A stretch of DNA of 64,000 nt from JANQRA01 sp035762545 (lineage in GTDB: Bacteria; Actinomycetota; Acidimicrobiia; Spongiisociales; ZC4RG35): assembly GCA_035762545.1 (NCBI GenBank), contig DASTOM010000011.1, positions 74,971-138,970 of the forward strand, read 5' to 3'. The first letter of the stretch is position 1, and every line of letters starts with the position of its first letter. The notes under the pieces are model-generated. The model was not told the DNA's origin. It saw nothing but the letters and a program-made list of their open reading frames with translations, and did not search any database. Shown piece by piece: positions 51,535 to 60,676 of this stretch. The position numbers were made by a program, and so were the translations under genes.

Positions 51535-52851
51535 ATGGGTCTGCAGGGAAACAACACCTCTGAGTGGTTCAAACGCGCTTCGGCCAACCTGATCAATGGT
51601 GTGTCGAGCCAGTTCCGCTATTGGGGGGACGAGGACACCCTGGTCATCGATCGGGGCGAGGGTGGGCATGTCTACGACATGGATGGGAAGCGCTACATCG
51701 ACTATCAATGCGGATTCGGCCCGATCATCCTCGGCCATGGCGACGAGACGGTGGTTGCTGCCGTTGCCGAGGCCGCGGCGGATGGCACTTCATTCGCCAT
51801 GACGCAACGCAGGGAAGTCGAAGCGGCCGAGAAGGTGATGGAGGCGCTGGACTGGGCCGACGGCATGCGGTTCACCAACACCGGCACCGAGGCGACGATG
51901 CATGCCGTCCGCCTGGCCCGTGGGTTCACCGGTCGTGAGGTCATCCTCAAGTTCGAAGGGCAGTACCACGGAATGCACGACTACGTGCTCTTCTCGACGG
52001 CGGGTGTGCCCATCGGTGGGCTCGGCTCCCGTTTCGCCCCGGTGCCGTTGCAGTCCAGTTCGGGGATCCCGGAGTCGATCAGGACCTACGTTCGGACGCT
52101 TCCGTTCAACGATCTCGACCTGGCGCAGCGGGCATTCGAGAACGAAGGTCGTCGCATCGCAGCAGTGATAGTCGAGCCAATGCTGGGCAATGCGTTCGGG
52201 CTCATGCCCGTCGATGGCTTCCTGGAGGGTCTGCGCTCGTTGTGTGACGAGTACGGCGCTCTGCTCATCTTCGACGAGGTGAAGACCGGGTTCCGGATGG
52301 CGGTCGGCGGGGCGAACGAGGTATTCGGCGTCGCTCCCGACATCGGCACCTACGCCAAGGCGGTCGGCAACGGCTTTCCGGTGGCCGCCATCGCAATGAC
52401 TGCCGAGGTGGCGGAGGGGTGGAGGAAGGGCGGGATCGCCCAGGCCGGGACCTACTCCGGAAACGGCGTAGCCGCCGCCGCTGCCACCGCAACCGTCTCC
52501 CAGTTGCTCACCGGTGAGCCACTCGCCCGGGTCGAGAAGGTGGGCCGGTCCCTCATGGAGGGTCTCGAGGGTGTCCTGTCCGACAAGGGAGTGGAGTCCC
52601 AGGTGACCGGGCATCCCTCGATGTTCTCGATCTACCTAGGCGAGGGGGAGCCGAAGGAGTTCCGAGACACCAATGGGCACGATCACGACCTGTACGACGA
52701 CGTGTGTTTCAAGATGATCGACAAGGGCGTGATGCCGTGTCCGGACGCTCTCGAGCCGTGGTTCGTTTGTGCCGCCCACTCCGATGAGGACGTGGCCACC
52801 ACGTTGCAGGTGTTCGAGGAGTCGTTGACCCAGGCTCTCGCCGGCAAGTGA
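51535..52851 (+). CDS. Class III aminotransferase (glutamate-1-semialdehyde aminomutase-like)
   Basis: 438 residues from ATG 51535, preceded by AAGGAG; the longer frame to 50770 lies over the opposite dehydrogenase. PLP enzyme with TNTGTEATMHAVRLARG, LIFDEVKTGFR and the lysine motif TYAKAVGNGFPVAA, closest to HemL-like aminotransferases. It is not beside heme genes. It is the first gene of a tight operon with a DapB-like reductase (4-nt overlap) and a TPP enzyme, so it probably serves a special pathway rather than heme synthesis. Confidence 0.83.
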   Translation: MGLQGNNTSEWFKRASANLINGVSSQFRYWGDEDTLVIDRGEGGHVYDMDGKRYIDYQCGFGPIILGHGDETVVAAVAEAAADGTSFAMTQRREVEAAEKVMEALDWADGMRFTNTGTEATMHAVRLARGFTGREVILKFEGQYHGMHDYVLFSTAGVPIGGLGSRFAPVPLQSSSGIPESIRTYVRTLPFNDLDLAQRAFENEGRRIAAVIVEPMLGNAFGLMPVDGFLEGLRSLCDEYGALLIFDEVKTGFRMAVGGANEVFGVAPDIGTYAKAVGNGFPVAAIAMTAEVAEGWRKGGIAQAGTYSGNGVAAAAATATVSQLLTGEPLARVEKVGRSLMEGLEGVLSDKGVESQVTGHPSMFSIYLGEGEPKEFRDTNGHDHDLYDDVCFKMIDKGVMPCPDALEPWFVCAAHSDEDVATTLQVFEESLTQALAGK

Positions 52852-53597
52852 CGTCGGTCTGCGTCTCGGGAGCCGGTGGGAAGCTGGCCGGTCCGATCGT
52901 CGATGCAGTCGCCGCCGCCGACGGCCTCGACCTGGTGGCTCTCTACAACCCCAACCGGGCAGGACAGGAGATGTCCGGGCTCGTGGTCACCGGCGACCCC
53001 GCCTCGGTCGCGGCGGACGTCGTCATCGAGACCGCCCACCCTGACGTCGTGTTCGACAACCTCGAGGCGTGGCGTAGATCAGGCGCCGCATGTGTCGTCG
53101 GCACGTCGGGATTCACCCCCGATCGCCTCGACCTCCTCCGGTCGCTCTGGGGCACCGACACACCGTGTCTGGTCGTGCCCAACTTCTCGATCGGGGCCGT
53201 CCTGATGATGCGGTTCGCCGCCGAGGCGGCCGGTCACTTCGAGGCAGTCGAGATCGTCGAACGGCACCACTCGACCAAACCGGATGCTCCCAGCGGAACG
53301 TCGCTCGCCTCGGCGATGGGCGTCAGTGCCGGCGGCGGCTCGTCAGCAGAAGGATCGGAGGAGCTGGTCGAAGGTGCTCGTGGAGCCTCTGTCGAGGGGA
53401 TCCGTATCCACTCCCTGCGACTGCCCGGTCTGATCGCCCAGCAGGAGGTGGCGCTGTCCAACCCGGGGGAGGTGCTGACGATCGAGCACATGTCGACCAG
53501 TTACGACTCGTTCGCCGCCGGCGCGGTCCTCGCCGCCCGACGTGTCGGGGGCCTCGAGGGTGGTGTCCACTTGGGTCTGGACGTCGTTCTGGTCTGA
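52848..53597 (+). CDS. dapB: 4-hydroxy-tetrahydrodipicolinate reductase-like protein
   Basis: 249 residues, GTG start overlapping the aminotransferase stop. DapB family: N-terminal VCVSGAGGKLAGPIVDAV in place of the usual GxxGxMG, PNFSIGAVLM, the catalytic ERHHSTKPDAPSGTS and IHSLRLPGLIAQQEV. The reaction in lysine synthesis is reduction of hydroxytetrahydrodipicolinate with NAD(P)H. No dapA is adjacent and the operon partners are unusual, so either a displaced lysine gene or a paralogue with another substrate is possible. Confidence 0.82.
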   Translation: MTSVCVSGAGGKLAGPIVDAVAAADGLDLVALYNPNRAGQEMSGLVVTGDPASVAADVVIETAHPDVVFDNLEAWRRSGAACVVGTSGFTPDRLDLLRSLWGTDTPCLVVPNFSIGAVLMMRFAAEAAGHFEAVEIVERHHSTKPDAPSGTSLASAMGVSAGGGSSAEGSEELVEGARGASVEGIRIHSLRLPGLIAQQEVALSNPGEVLTIEHMSTSYDSFAAGAVLAARRVGGLEGGVHLGLDVVLV

Positions 53598-53621
53598 TCG
53601 ACCGGCCACTAGGTTTTAGCC

Positions 53622-55253
53622 ATGGCCAAGATCCATGGCGGACAGATCATCGCAAGGGCCCTCAAGAACGAGGGCGTCGACACCCTGTTCACGCTGACCG
53701 GAGGGCACATCGTCCCGATCCTCGACGGCTGCCTCCAGGAGGGGATCCGCATCGTCGACGTCCGGCACGAGCAGACGGCCGCCCATGCCGCCGAGGCCTA
53801 CACCCGGCTCACCGGGCGTCTCGGCGTTGCCGCCGTCACCGCGGGGCCAGGGGTCACCGACACGGTCACCGGTGTCGCGACGGCGTATTACGGCAGCACG
53901 CCGATGCTCGTGATCGGGGGCCGCCACCTCATCCGACAGGAGCTCAAGGGTGGTCTGCAGGAGATGGACCACACCAGGCTGTTCCACTCCATCACCAAGT
54001 GGTCGGCCACCGCCTGGCAGGTCGATCGTCTCGCCGACTACATCGCCACCGCCGCCCGACACGCGTTCGAGGGGCGGGGCGGCCCGGTGTTCCTCGACGT
54101 GCCGATGGACGTTCAGTTCGACATGGTCGAAGAGACCGCCGTCCGTTTCCCCCGGGCGTATCGCCAGTCGGCGAGTTTCGGCGCCGACCAGGCGGCTCTC
54201 GACGAGGTGGTCTCGGTAATCGCCGGTGCGGAGAAAGTGATGATCTTCGCCGGGGCTGGTGCGCGTTCTGACCAGGAAAATCGTCTCGTCGACCTCGCCG
54301 AGATCCTGCAGGCTCCCACCTACGTCAACAGTCGGGCTCGTGGGTCGCTCCCACACGGGCACGAGCTGTTGGGCAACAACATGAGGTCCCGGGCCATGGC
54401 TGAGGCCGACGTGGTTCTGGCGCTCGGTGTCGACTGGGACTTCCGCACCTCCTACGGGGAGAAGGTCTCGACCGACGCGATCGTCATTCAGATAGACGGC
54501 GATGCCGCCAAGGTCGGGTGGAACCGCCCCGCCCACGTGGCGATCGTGTCCGACCCGATGACGGTGGTTTCCCAGCTCGTGGATCGGTCTGACGAGATCC
54601 GACGGTCTGACACGCCGGTGTGGACCAAAGAGATCATGGAGGCCGAGGCTGCCAAGACGGCCGAGTCTGAGTCGGCCGCCGCTGACGACTCGTCACCCGT
54701 CATGCCGCAGCGGTTCGCCAAGGAGGTGGCCGATTTCTTCGGTACCGACTCGATCGTCTCGGTCGACGGGGGCGACATCGTGTCGACTACGGCCCGCTGG
54801 CTGCAGGTGTCCACTGCCGGCCATGTCCTCGACCCGGGCCCGTTCGGGACCCTCGGCACCGGAGCCCCCTACGCAATAGCCGCGAAGACCGTCTTCCCTG
54901 ACAAGACGGTGGGCGTGGTTTTCGGTGACGGTGGGTTCGGCTTCAACGGCATGGAGTACGACACGATGGTGAGGCTCGACCTCCCCATCATCGGCGTGGT
55001 CGGAAACGACGGGGTGTGGTCGAACATCAAGACCTTTCACCGCATGGCCTATCCCGATCGTCTCGTGGCCACAGACCTGGGGGTGCGGCCGTATCACGAG
55101 ATGGTGAAGGGACTGGGCGGCTACGGAGAGTTCGTCGACGACCCCAACCAGATCCGACCGGCCCTGGAGCGGGCCAAGGCGTCTGGGCTCCCCGCCCTGG
55201 TCAACGTCCACATCGCCGAAACGATGCGGATGTCCTCCAACTACAGCCAGTAG
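53622..55253 (+). CDS. Thiamine-diphosphate-dependent enzyme (acetolactate synthase-like)
   Basis: 543 residues in the three-domain order of the ALS/POX family. The catalytic glutamate is in VRHEQTAAHAAEAY (about 50), the middle domain shows FAGAGARSDQENRLV, and the TPP-magnesium motif is GDGGFGFNGMEYDTMVRLDLPIIGVVGNDG (about 437-466 region). The family includes acetolactate synthase, oxalyl-CoA decarboxylase, glyoxylate carboligase and others; no regulatory ilvN follows, so true ALS is unlikely. It follows dapB by 24 nt. Confidence 0.83.
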   Translation: MAKIHGGQIIARALKNEGVDTLFTLTGGHIVPILDGCLQEGIRIVDVRHEQTAAHAAEAYTRLTGRLGVAAVTAGPGVTDTVTGVATAYYGSTPMLVIGGRHLIRQELKGGLQEMDHTRLFHSITKWSATAWQVDRLADYIATAARHAFEGRGGPVFLDVPMDVQFDMVEETAVRFPRAYRQSASFGADQAALDEVVSVIAGAEKVMIFAGAGARSDQENRLVDLAEILQAPTYVNSRARGSLPHGHELLGNNMRSRAMAEADVVLALGVDWDFRTSYGEKVSTDAIVIQIDGDAAKVGWNRPAHVAIVSDPMTVVSQLVDRSDEIRRSDTPVWTKEIMEAEAAKTAESESAAADDSSPVMPQRFAKEVADFFGTDSIVSVDGGDIVSTTARWLQVSTAGHVLDPGPFGTLGTGAPYAIAAKTVFPDKTVGVVFGDGGFGFNGMEYDTMVRLDLPIIGVVGNDGVWSNIKTFHRMAYPDRLVATDLGVRPYHEMVKGLGGYGEFVDDPNQIRPALERAKASGLPALVNVHIAETMRMSSNYSQ

Positions 55254-55262
55254 CGAAATCAG

Positions 55263-55384
55263 CGAACCCGGGGTTCGTCAGCCCGGATATGGGACGAATC
55301 CGCTCACCTTCGCAGGTTGGGCTGAGCATCCCACGAACCTGAGCTGATTTCACCCATATATGGGCTGAGCAACCCCGGGTTGCG
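55263..55384. repeat. Intergenic structured repeat, copy B (inverted pair)
   Basis: The forward unit 55263-55313 runs CGAACCCGGGGTTCG, GCCCGGATATGGG, CGAATCCGCTCACC. A second unit lies on the other strand, 55384 back to about 55330, reading GCAACCCGGGGTTGC, GCCCATATATGGG, then CAGCTCAGG. It fills the junction between the convergent TPP-enzyme and DUF2237 genes. The inner GAACCC/GGGTTC and CCCATATATGGG palindromes fold by themselves, and the two units can also pair with one another. Confidence 0.7.
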
Positions 55385-55385
55385 T

Positions 55386-55781
55386 TTATCCCCGGTCCAG
55401 CTCACCCAGGTCGTCGGGGACGTCGACGGCGTACTGCTCGAGGAGGGAGAGGGGGATGTCCTCGAGACAGTTCTCGTTGGTTGCGGCGAGGACGACCGGG
55501 GCTGCCGCACCGTCCTCGTGGGCCCGGAGCCAGTTGATGACCGTGACACACCAACGGTCACCGGGTCGGAGGCCGGGAAACTGATACTGGGGCATCGGTG
55601 TGACCAGGTCGTTGCCGATTCGGGCTTGATGCTCGAGGAACTCCCTGGTGACCACGGCGCACAGGGTGTGTTTGCCGATATCGCCGGACGAGGCGACACA
55701 CGACCCGTCACGGAACCAGCCTGTCACCGGATCCGTCGAGCAGACCTCCAAGGCCCCACCGAGGACGTTGCGGTCGGCCAT
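55386..55781 (-). CDS. DUF2237 family protein
   Basis: 131 residues from ATG 55781, overlapping the uppP stop (TGATG). Very characteristic DUF2237 sequence: NVLGGALEVCSTDPVTGWFRDG, HTLCAVVTREFLEHQARIGNDL and FPGLRPGDRWCVTVINW, with conserved cysteines. The function is unknown and the protein is soluble. A longer frame to 56135 reads through uppP and is rejected. Confidence 0.88.
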   Translation of the reverse strand: MADRNVLGGALEVCSTDPVTGWFRDGSCVASSGDIGKHTLCAVVTREFLEHQARIGNDLVTPMPQYQFPGLRPGDRWCVTVINWLRAHEDGAAAPVVLAATNENCLEDIPLSLLEQYAVDVPDDLGELDRG

Positions 55782-56554
55782 CAGAGGAATGCCACGGTCA
55801 GACCGCCGACGATGGAGCAGTAGACGGCGAAGGGGTAGAGGCCGATGCGGCGGATGGAGCCGAGCATGAAGGCGATCGCGGCGTATCCAGAGAGGGCCGC
55901 CACCACCATCCCCACGACCAGGTCGAAGCTGAACTCCCCGGTCTCGAAGAGATCGGGAAGAGAAAGCAACCCCGCCCCGGCAATGGCGGGTATGCCGAGG
56001 AGAAACGAGAAACGCGCCGCCTCCCGGGGATCGAAACGCTGGCTGTTCCCGGCCGAGATCGTGATGCCCGACCTGGAGATCCCCGGGATCAGCGCGAAAG
56101 CCTGGGCCACACCGACGACGAGGGCGTCGGGCCACTTGCCGTCGATCAAGCGCCGGACGCCCTTGGCGAAGAGTTGCCCGATGACCAGGATCACTCCGGT
56201 GGCGATGAGGGCGAGCCCGACCTTGGTGATGTCCTCCTGAAGGCTCTCGATCCGGTCGCGGAGGGGAAACCCGACCAGGGCAGGAAGGGTGCCAATGGCC
56301 ACGAGCAAGGCGATCTTGCGGCCCTCGGTATCGTCGCGGAGTCGCAGCACCTTCATCAGGTCATGACGAAAGTAGACAAGGACCGCAGCCAGGGTTCCGA
56401 GGTGAAGCACCGCCGACACGGCCAGACTCGGCGGCTGGATGTCCATGCCCAACTCGTCGAGGAACGCCGGGATGATCACCAAATGTCCGGATGAAGAAAT
56501 CGGTAGGAACTCGGTGAGACCCTGGATCAGTCCCCAGATGATTGCGGCGAGCAC
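55781..56554 (-). CDS. uppP: Undecaprenyl-diphosphate phosphatase
   Basis: 257-residue integral membrane phosphatase of the BacA type, recycling undecaprenyl pyrophosphate for peptidoglycan synthesis and giving some bacitracin resistance. Motif 1 is GLIQGLTEFLPISSSGHLV (about 8-26) with the catalytic glutamate and serines, and motif 2 is IPGISRSGITIS (about 164-175). The length matches the family. It overlaps DUF2237 and follows the SAF-domain gene by 16 nt. Confidence 0.95.
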   Translation of the reverse strand: MLAAIIWGLIQGLTEFLPISSSGHLVIIPAFLDELGMDIQPPSLAVSAVLHLGTLAAVLVYFRHDLMKVLRLRDDTEGRKIALLVAIGTLPALVGFPLRDRIESLQEDITKVGLALIATGVILVIGQLFAKGVRRLIDGKWPDALVVGVAQAFALIPGISRSGITISAGNSQRFDPREAARFSFLLGIPAIAGAGLLSLPDLFETGEFSFDLVVGMVVAALSGYAAIAFMLGSIRRIGLYPFAVYCSIVGGLTVAFL

Positions 56555-56570
56555 GCCGGCACGGTAGTGC

Positions 56571-57089
56571 TCAGCCGGTTGACACCAACACGGCCAACCG
56601 ACCGTCGGCTGCAGCCAGGGCTACGGCCGCCGCGTTGTCTGTGGGCACTGCCACACCACCGTCCGCCGCCGCGAACGGATCATCCGAACCGGGGTGGGCG
56701 ATGATGCCCTCGACCTCCTCACCCGTGGCGAGGAGCACAAGTCGGACGTCGTCACCAACCGCAGCACCGTCGGGGAGCGTGACACCAACGATCCACCAAC
56801 CGTTCGGGACCACTGCCGAGTCGGTGTCGACGTCGGAGGCCAGAACAGGCTCGCCGGCGAGAACACGGGTGCTGGTCACGTCCCCGGCTTCGGCGCCGTC
56901 CAGCAGGCCCACCGGCACCGGCCGAAACTCGGTGCTCGCTTCATCGACGACCTCCCCCGGCAGGATGTCCGCGACGGCGAACGGGACCTCGACGGTCGGG
57001 TCGGGACGGAACTCGAGATAGAGGGCCAAAGCGGCGACCATCGCCACCAAGGCCCAGCGGCCCCACGGCAAGGGGTCGAACCACAGCAT
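56571..57089 (-). CDS. SAF-domain membrane protein
   Basis: 172 residues. A transmembrane helix lies near the N-terminus (about 12-25), followed by a SAF-like region (VPFAVADILPGEVVDEASTEFRPVPVGLLDG), the beta-clip fold found in CpaB pilus proteins and antifreeze-like domains. No other pilus genes are here, so a pilus role is not supported. The remaining part is Ala/Asp-rich beta. It sits between fmdB and uppP on the same strand. Confidence 0.7.
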   Translation of the reverse strand: MLWFDPLPWGRWALVAMVAALALYLEFRPDPTVEVPFAVADILPGEVVDEASTEFRPVPVGLLDGAEAGDVTSTRVLAGEPVLASDVDTDSAVVPNGWWIVGVTLPDGAAVGDDVRLVLLATGEEVEGIIAHPGSDDPFAAADGGVAVPTDNAAAVALAAADGRLAVLVSTG

Positions 57090-57132
57090 GGTTCGAAGGT
57101 ACGGCCGTCACGGCCTCGATTGAAGGGAGTCG

Positions 57133-57435
57133 TCAGGCGCCGCTGTCGGAGGCCGACGTCGTGGACGACGCCTTCGCAGTGGCCTTGGAGTCCTTCTTCT
57201 CGCCCTTTTCGCCCTTGTCGCCGGTGGGTGTGTCCGAAGTGCCCTTTGCGGACGACGACGACTTGTAGTCGGTTGCGTAGAACCCGCCGCCCTTGAACAC
57301 GATGCCGCGGGCATGGAAGACCTTTTGCAGGTCGCCCCCGCACTCCTTGTGCTTCTTCAAGGGCTTGTCAGAGAAAGACTGGAACACTTCCAGCGTGTCC
57401 CCGCAGTTCTTGCAGACGTATTCGTAGGTTGGCAT
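57133..57435 (-). CDS. FmdB-family zinc ribbon protein
   Basis: 100 residues from ATG 57435 (MPTYEYVCKNCGD). The N-terminal CxxC zinc ribbon (Cys8, Cys11) is the FmdB/CxxC_CXXC_SSSS type, with one later cysteine in KECGGDL. The second half is a disordered Lys/Ser/Thr/Ala tail. The family is thought to be regulatory or RNA-binding; no function is assigned. It is divergent from plsY, with 96 nt between starts. Confidence 0.86.
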   Translation of the reverse strand: MPTYEYVCKNCGDTLEVFQSFSDKPLKKHKECGGDLQKVFHARGIVFKGGGFYATDYKSSSSAKGTSDTPTGDKGEKGEKKDSKATAKASSTTSASDSGA

Positions 57436-57531
57436 CAGGAGTTGACCGCGCAGTTGATTGGTGGAGAGCCGGATTTTAGAACCGGCAGCGGGTCTCTTCC
57501 ATTCCTGACCCAGGCAATATGATCGACGACG

Positions 57532-58134
57532 ATGACTTTGACCATTGCCCTGGCGTTGGTTGCGGCCTACGTCGTGGGCAGCATCGACTTCGCCGTCATC
57601 GTGGCCAGGATGCACGGTGTCGACATCCGCACCGTCGGCAGCGGGAACCCGGGCGCATCGAACGTCATCCGCTCGATCGGGAAAGTCCCCGGCGCCCTAG
57701 TCCTGGTAGCCGACACGATGAAGGGTGTTATCGGTGCCGCGATGGGGGCGGTCGCCGCCGCTCCACCGTTCGATCCGCTCAGCGAGTGGGCATTCCTGGC
57801 GGGTCTCGCAGCCGTGGTCGGTCACTGCTATCCGCTGTTCCATCGCTTCAAGGGTGGGAAGGGGGTTGCCACCGGGCTGGGTGTGATCTTCTTCACGATG
57901 CCGCTGGTCGGCTTGATCATCGTGGTCAGCTGGCTGATCCTCGTGAAGCTCACCAAGACGGCGTCGATCTCCTCCCTCATCGTCGTCTTTGCCACCATCC
58001 CCCTCGCCATCTGGCAGGGGGTCTCGGGGATGGCCCTGGTCTGGCTGCTCGTCACGGTCGTCTTGATCGTTTGGCGGCACAGGGGGAACATCCAGAGGGT
58101 GTTCAAAGGAAGCGAACAGAAGGTTCAAGCGTGA
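57532..58134 (+). CDS. plsY: Glycerol-3-phosphate acyltransferase
   Basis: 200-residue membrane enzyme that acylates glycerol-3-phosphate with acyl-phosphate, the first step of phospholipid synthesis. Motifs are VGSGNPGASNVIRSIGK (about 35-51), and FKGGKGVATGLG (about 105-116), both catalytic in the family. There are five or so hydrophobic helices. Its stop overlaps the GTG of the galU-like gene by 4 nt. Confidence 0.94.
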   Translation: MTLTIALALVAAYVVGSIDFAVIVARMHGVDIRTVGSGNPGASNVIRSIGKVPGALVLVADTMKGVIGAAMGAVAAAPPFDPLSEWAFLAGLAAVVGHCYPLFHRFKGGKGVATGLGVIFFTMPLVGLIIVVSWLILVKLTKTASISSLIVVFATIPLAIWQGVSGMALVWLLVTVVLIVWRHRGNIQRVFKGSEQKVQA

Positions 58135-58925
58135 GCGTCGAAGTAGCAGTGATCCCCGCCGCAGGCCGTGGCACCAGGATGAGACCGGCCACGAGGGTCG
58201 TGCCGAAGGCTCTCATAACCGTTGTCGATCGACCCGCCATCCAGTACGCGGTCGAGGAGGCCGCCCGGGCAGGTGCCAAGGAGGCCGTCGTGGTCGTTGA
58301 CCTCGACACCGGACACCTGATCGCGCAGCATTTCAAGCTCGGGGGGCCACTCGAGGGGCTCGAGGACATCCGGGTTCGGCCCGTCGTTCAGGAGGAGCCG
58401 CTCGGGCTCGGTCATGCCGTCTACGAGGCGGCGGAGATGGTCGGTAACCGTCCCTTCTTCTGCCTCCTCTCCGACAACATCGTGAGGCCGGGCAACGACG
58501 TTCTCACCGACATGGCCGCCGGGAGCAGCGATGGCTCTGTGTCGGTCATGTGCCTGCGGAGGTACGGGGACGAGTTTCTCGACAGGTACGGCTTCGTGAT
58601 CCCTGCTTCGAAGCCTGACGGCAGGTATCTCGACCTCGCCGGGGCCGTCGAGAAGCCAGGAGTGGGGAACGCTCCGTCGAATCTGGGCCTGGTCGGGAGA
58701 TACCTGTTCACCCCGGAGGTGTTCTCGATACTCGGCAAGACCGAGGCCGGGTACGGCGGTGAGATCCAGCTGACCGACGCCATCAACGAGCTCGGCGAGC
58801 GGGGCGCCCTCCGGGGCTTCATCGCCGAGGAAGAGCTGCTCGACACGGGCACGCCACAAGGGCTGTTGCAAGCGAGTCACGTGCTGGGGAGCCACCAGTT
58901 CGGGGAGGACGTCTTCAAGTCGTGA
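58131..58925 (+). CDS. galU: UTP--glucose-1-phosphate uridylyltransferase
   Basis: 264 residues from GTG 58131. Nucleotidyltransferase with PAAGRGTRMRPATRVVPKAL (about 9-28) in the GalU style, LLSDNIVR and the C-terminal EIQLTDAINEL and LLDTGTPQGLLQA. It makes UDP-glucose for envelope sugars. The gene order galU-moeA followed by a sepX-like gene matches mycobacteria and other Actinobacteria. Confidence 0.9.
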   Translation: MSVEVAVIPAAGRGTRMRPATRVVPKALITVVDRPAIQYAVEEAARAGAKEAVVVVDLDTGHLIAQHFKLGGPLEGLEDIRVRPVVQEEPLGLGHAVYEAAEMVGNRPFFCLLSDNIVRPGNDVLTDMAAGSSDGSVSVMCLRRYGDEFLDRYGFVIPASKPDGRYLDLAGAVEKPGVGNAPSNLGLVGRYLFTPEVFSILGKTEAGYGGEIQLTDAINELGERGALRGFIAEEELLDTGTPQGLLQASHVLGSHQFGEDVFKS

Positions 58926-60148
58926 GGTCGGTCGAGGACGTCAGGGCTCAGATCCTCGGGACGGTGCGACGCACTGGGATCGAGACAGTCGACCTCTCAC
59001 AGCTGTCAGGTCGGGTTCTCGCCGAAGACGTCGTCGCTCCACACGACGTGCCCAGCTTCTCCAACTCGGCCATGGACGGTTTCGCGGTCCGGGCCGCAGA
59101 CGTAGCGTCGCCGGGGGCGGTCCTCGAGATCATCGAGAACGTCGCCGCCGGCCAGGTTGGCGGCCTCGAAGTCGGCCCCGGCCAGGCCACCAAGATCATG
59201 ACCGGAGCACCGATGCCGAATGGGGCTGACACCGTCGTCCGCGTCGAGGACACCACTGAGGACGCGGGCAAGGTGACCATCGCAACGGCGCCCGCCCTGG
59301 GCACCTCGGTTCGGCCTCCTGGAGGCGATGTTGCCGCAGGCACGACCGTGTTCGGCAAAGGCACCCGGATCACCCCGGCCCACATCGGCGTGCTCGCCAC
59401 GATCGGGGTGGTCGCACCTTCTGTGGGACGACGTCCCAGAGTTGCGGTCATGTCCACAGGCGACGAGCTGGTCCCGGCCGACACGGCTGAGCTCGCACCG
59501 GGCATGATCCGCGACTCGAACCGGCCCATGCTCCTCGAACTCGTCACCGAGGCCGGTGCCGAGGCCATCGACATGGGGCGAATTCCCGACGACGCCGATG
59601 CTTTGCGGTCGGCCCTCGGACAATCCGCCGTCGAGGCTGACGTAATCGTCACGTCGGGTGGAGTGTCGATGGGGGAATTCGACGTGACCAAGATGGTCCT
59701 TCGCGACGAGGGGCTGGTCGAGTTCTATCCCGTGGCGATGAAGCCCGGGAAACCGCAGGGCTTCGGCTCCATCGGAGGCACGCCGTTCTTTGGTCTCCCC
59801 GGCAACCCGGTCTCAGTCATGGTGTCGTTCGAGCAGTTCGTGCGTCCTGCCCTCCTGGCGATGCAAGGCTCCCGAGCCCTCCTCCGCCCCCGAGTGACGG
59901 CGATCGCCGGCGAGGATCTGGAGTCCGATCCGGCCAAGGAGGAGTTCATCAGGGTGCGGTTCGAATCGAGCGGGCCACCGCCGACGGTGGTTCGCACAGG
60001 CGGTCAGGGCTCTCACGTCCTCAGTGGCGCTGCCAACGCCGATGCCTTCGCCGTGTTGGGGGTCGGCACCAAGCATGTCGATTCAGGCGAAATGGTGACC
60101 CTGGAGCTGTTCCGGGCGATGGAGACACGGGAGGTCAGCCTTGGCTGA
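58922..60148 (+). CDS. moeA: Molybdopterin molybdenumtransferase
   Basis: 408 residues, GTG start overlapping galU. MoeA inserts molybdate into adenylylated molybdopterin. Motifs are DVPSFSNSAMDGFAVRAAD (about 40-58), TGAPMPNGADTVVRVED, the MoCF-type VMSTGDELV, TSGGVSMGEFD and GLPGNPVSVMVSFEQFVRP. All four domains are present and the length is normal. It overlaps moaC by 8 nt. Confidence 0.95.
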   Translation: MRSVEDVRAQILGTVRRTGIETVDLSQLSGRVLAEDVVAPHDVPSFSNSAMDGFAVRAADVASPGAVLEIIENVAAGQVGGLEVGPGQATKIMTGAPMPNGADTVVRVEDTTEDAGKVTIATAPALGTSVRPPGGDVAAGTTVFGKGTRITPAHIGVLATIGVVAPSVGRRPRVAVMSTGDELVPADTAELAPGMIRDSNRPMLLELVTEAGAEAIDMGRIPDDADALRSALGQSAVEADVIVTSGGVSMGEFDVTKMVLRDEGLVEFYPVAMKPGKPQGFGSIGGTPFFGLPGNPVSVMVSFEQFVRPALLAMQGSRALLRPRVTAIAGEDLESDPAKEEFIRVRFESSGPPPTVVRTGGQGSHVLSGAANADAFAVLGVGTKHVDSGEMVTLELFRAMETREVSLG

Positions 60149-60629
60149 GGAGCGGTTCACGCATCTGAACGAGGCCGGTGAGGTCCACATGGTCGACGTC
60201 GGCGGGAAGGATGTGACCCGCCGCACCGCAGTCGCCGAGGGTCTCGTCGCGATGCCCCCTGCGCTTGTCGCCAAGTTCTTCGACGGGGATCTCCCCAAGG
60301 GCGATGCGGCGGCCGTGGCCCGCATTGCCGGGATCACCGGTGCGAAGCGGACGGCCGATCTCATCCCTCTCTGTCATCCGATTCCGCTCGACTCGGTAGA
60401 GATTTCCCTCCGGCCGGGTAGGCATGGCGTCGAGATCACCGCTAGCGTTTCGACGACCGGCCAAACCGGTGTCGAGATGGAAGCCATGACGGCAGTCTCG
60501 ACGGCGGCGCTCACGGTCTACGACATGGTCAAGGGCCTGGAGCGTGGCGTGACAATCGAATCGGTGCGCCTTCGCAAGAAGGAGGGGGGTCGGACCGGGA
60601 CATGGGAACGACCCGAGGTCGTTGATTGA
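60141..60629 (+). CDS. moaC: Cyclic pyranopterin monophosphate synthase accessory protein
   Basis: 162 residues from the TTG at 60141. MoaC completes formation of cyclic pyranopterin monophosphate, the first stable molybdenum cofactor intermediate. Motifs are MVDVGGKDVTRRTAVAEG, IPLCHPIPLDSVEI and TGVEMEAMTAVSTAALTVYDM with the catalytic lysine region after it. moaA is not in the window. Confidence 0.95.
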   Translation: MAEERFTHLNEAGEVHMVDVGGKDVTRRTAVAEGLVAMPPALVAKFFDGDLPKGDAAAVARIAGITGAKRTADLIPLCHPIPLDSVEISLRPGRHGVEITASVSTTGQTGVEMEAMTAVSTAALTVYDMVKGLERGVTIESVRLRKKEGGRTGTWERPEVVD

Positions 60630-60676
60630 CAGCCCGCTGAAAAGTACGCTCCTCAGCGGACGGAGTAACTGAAGAC

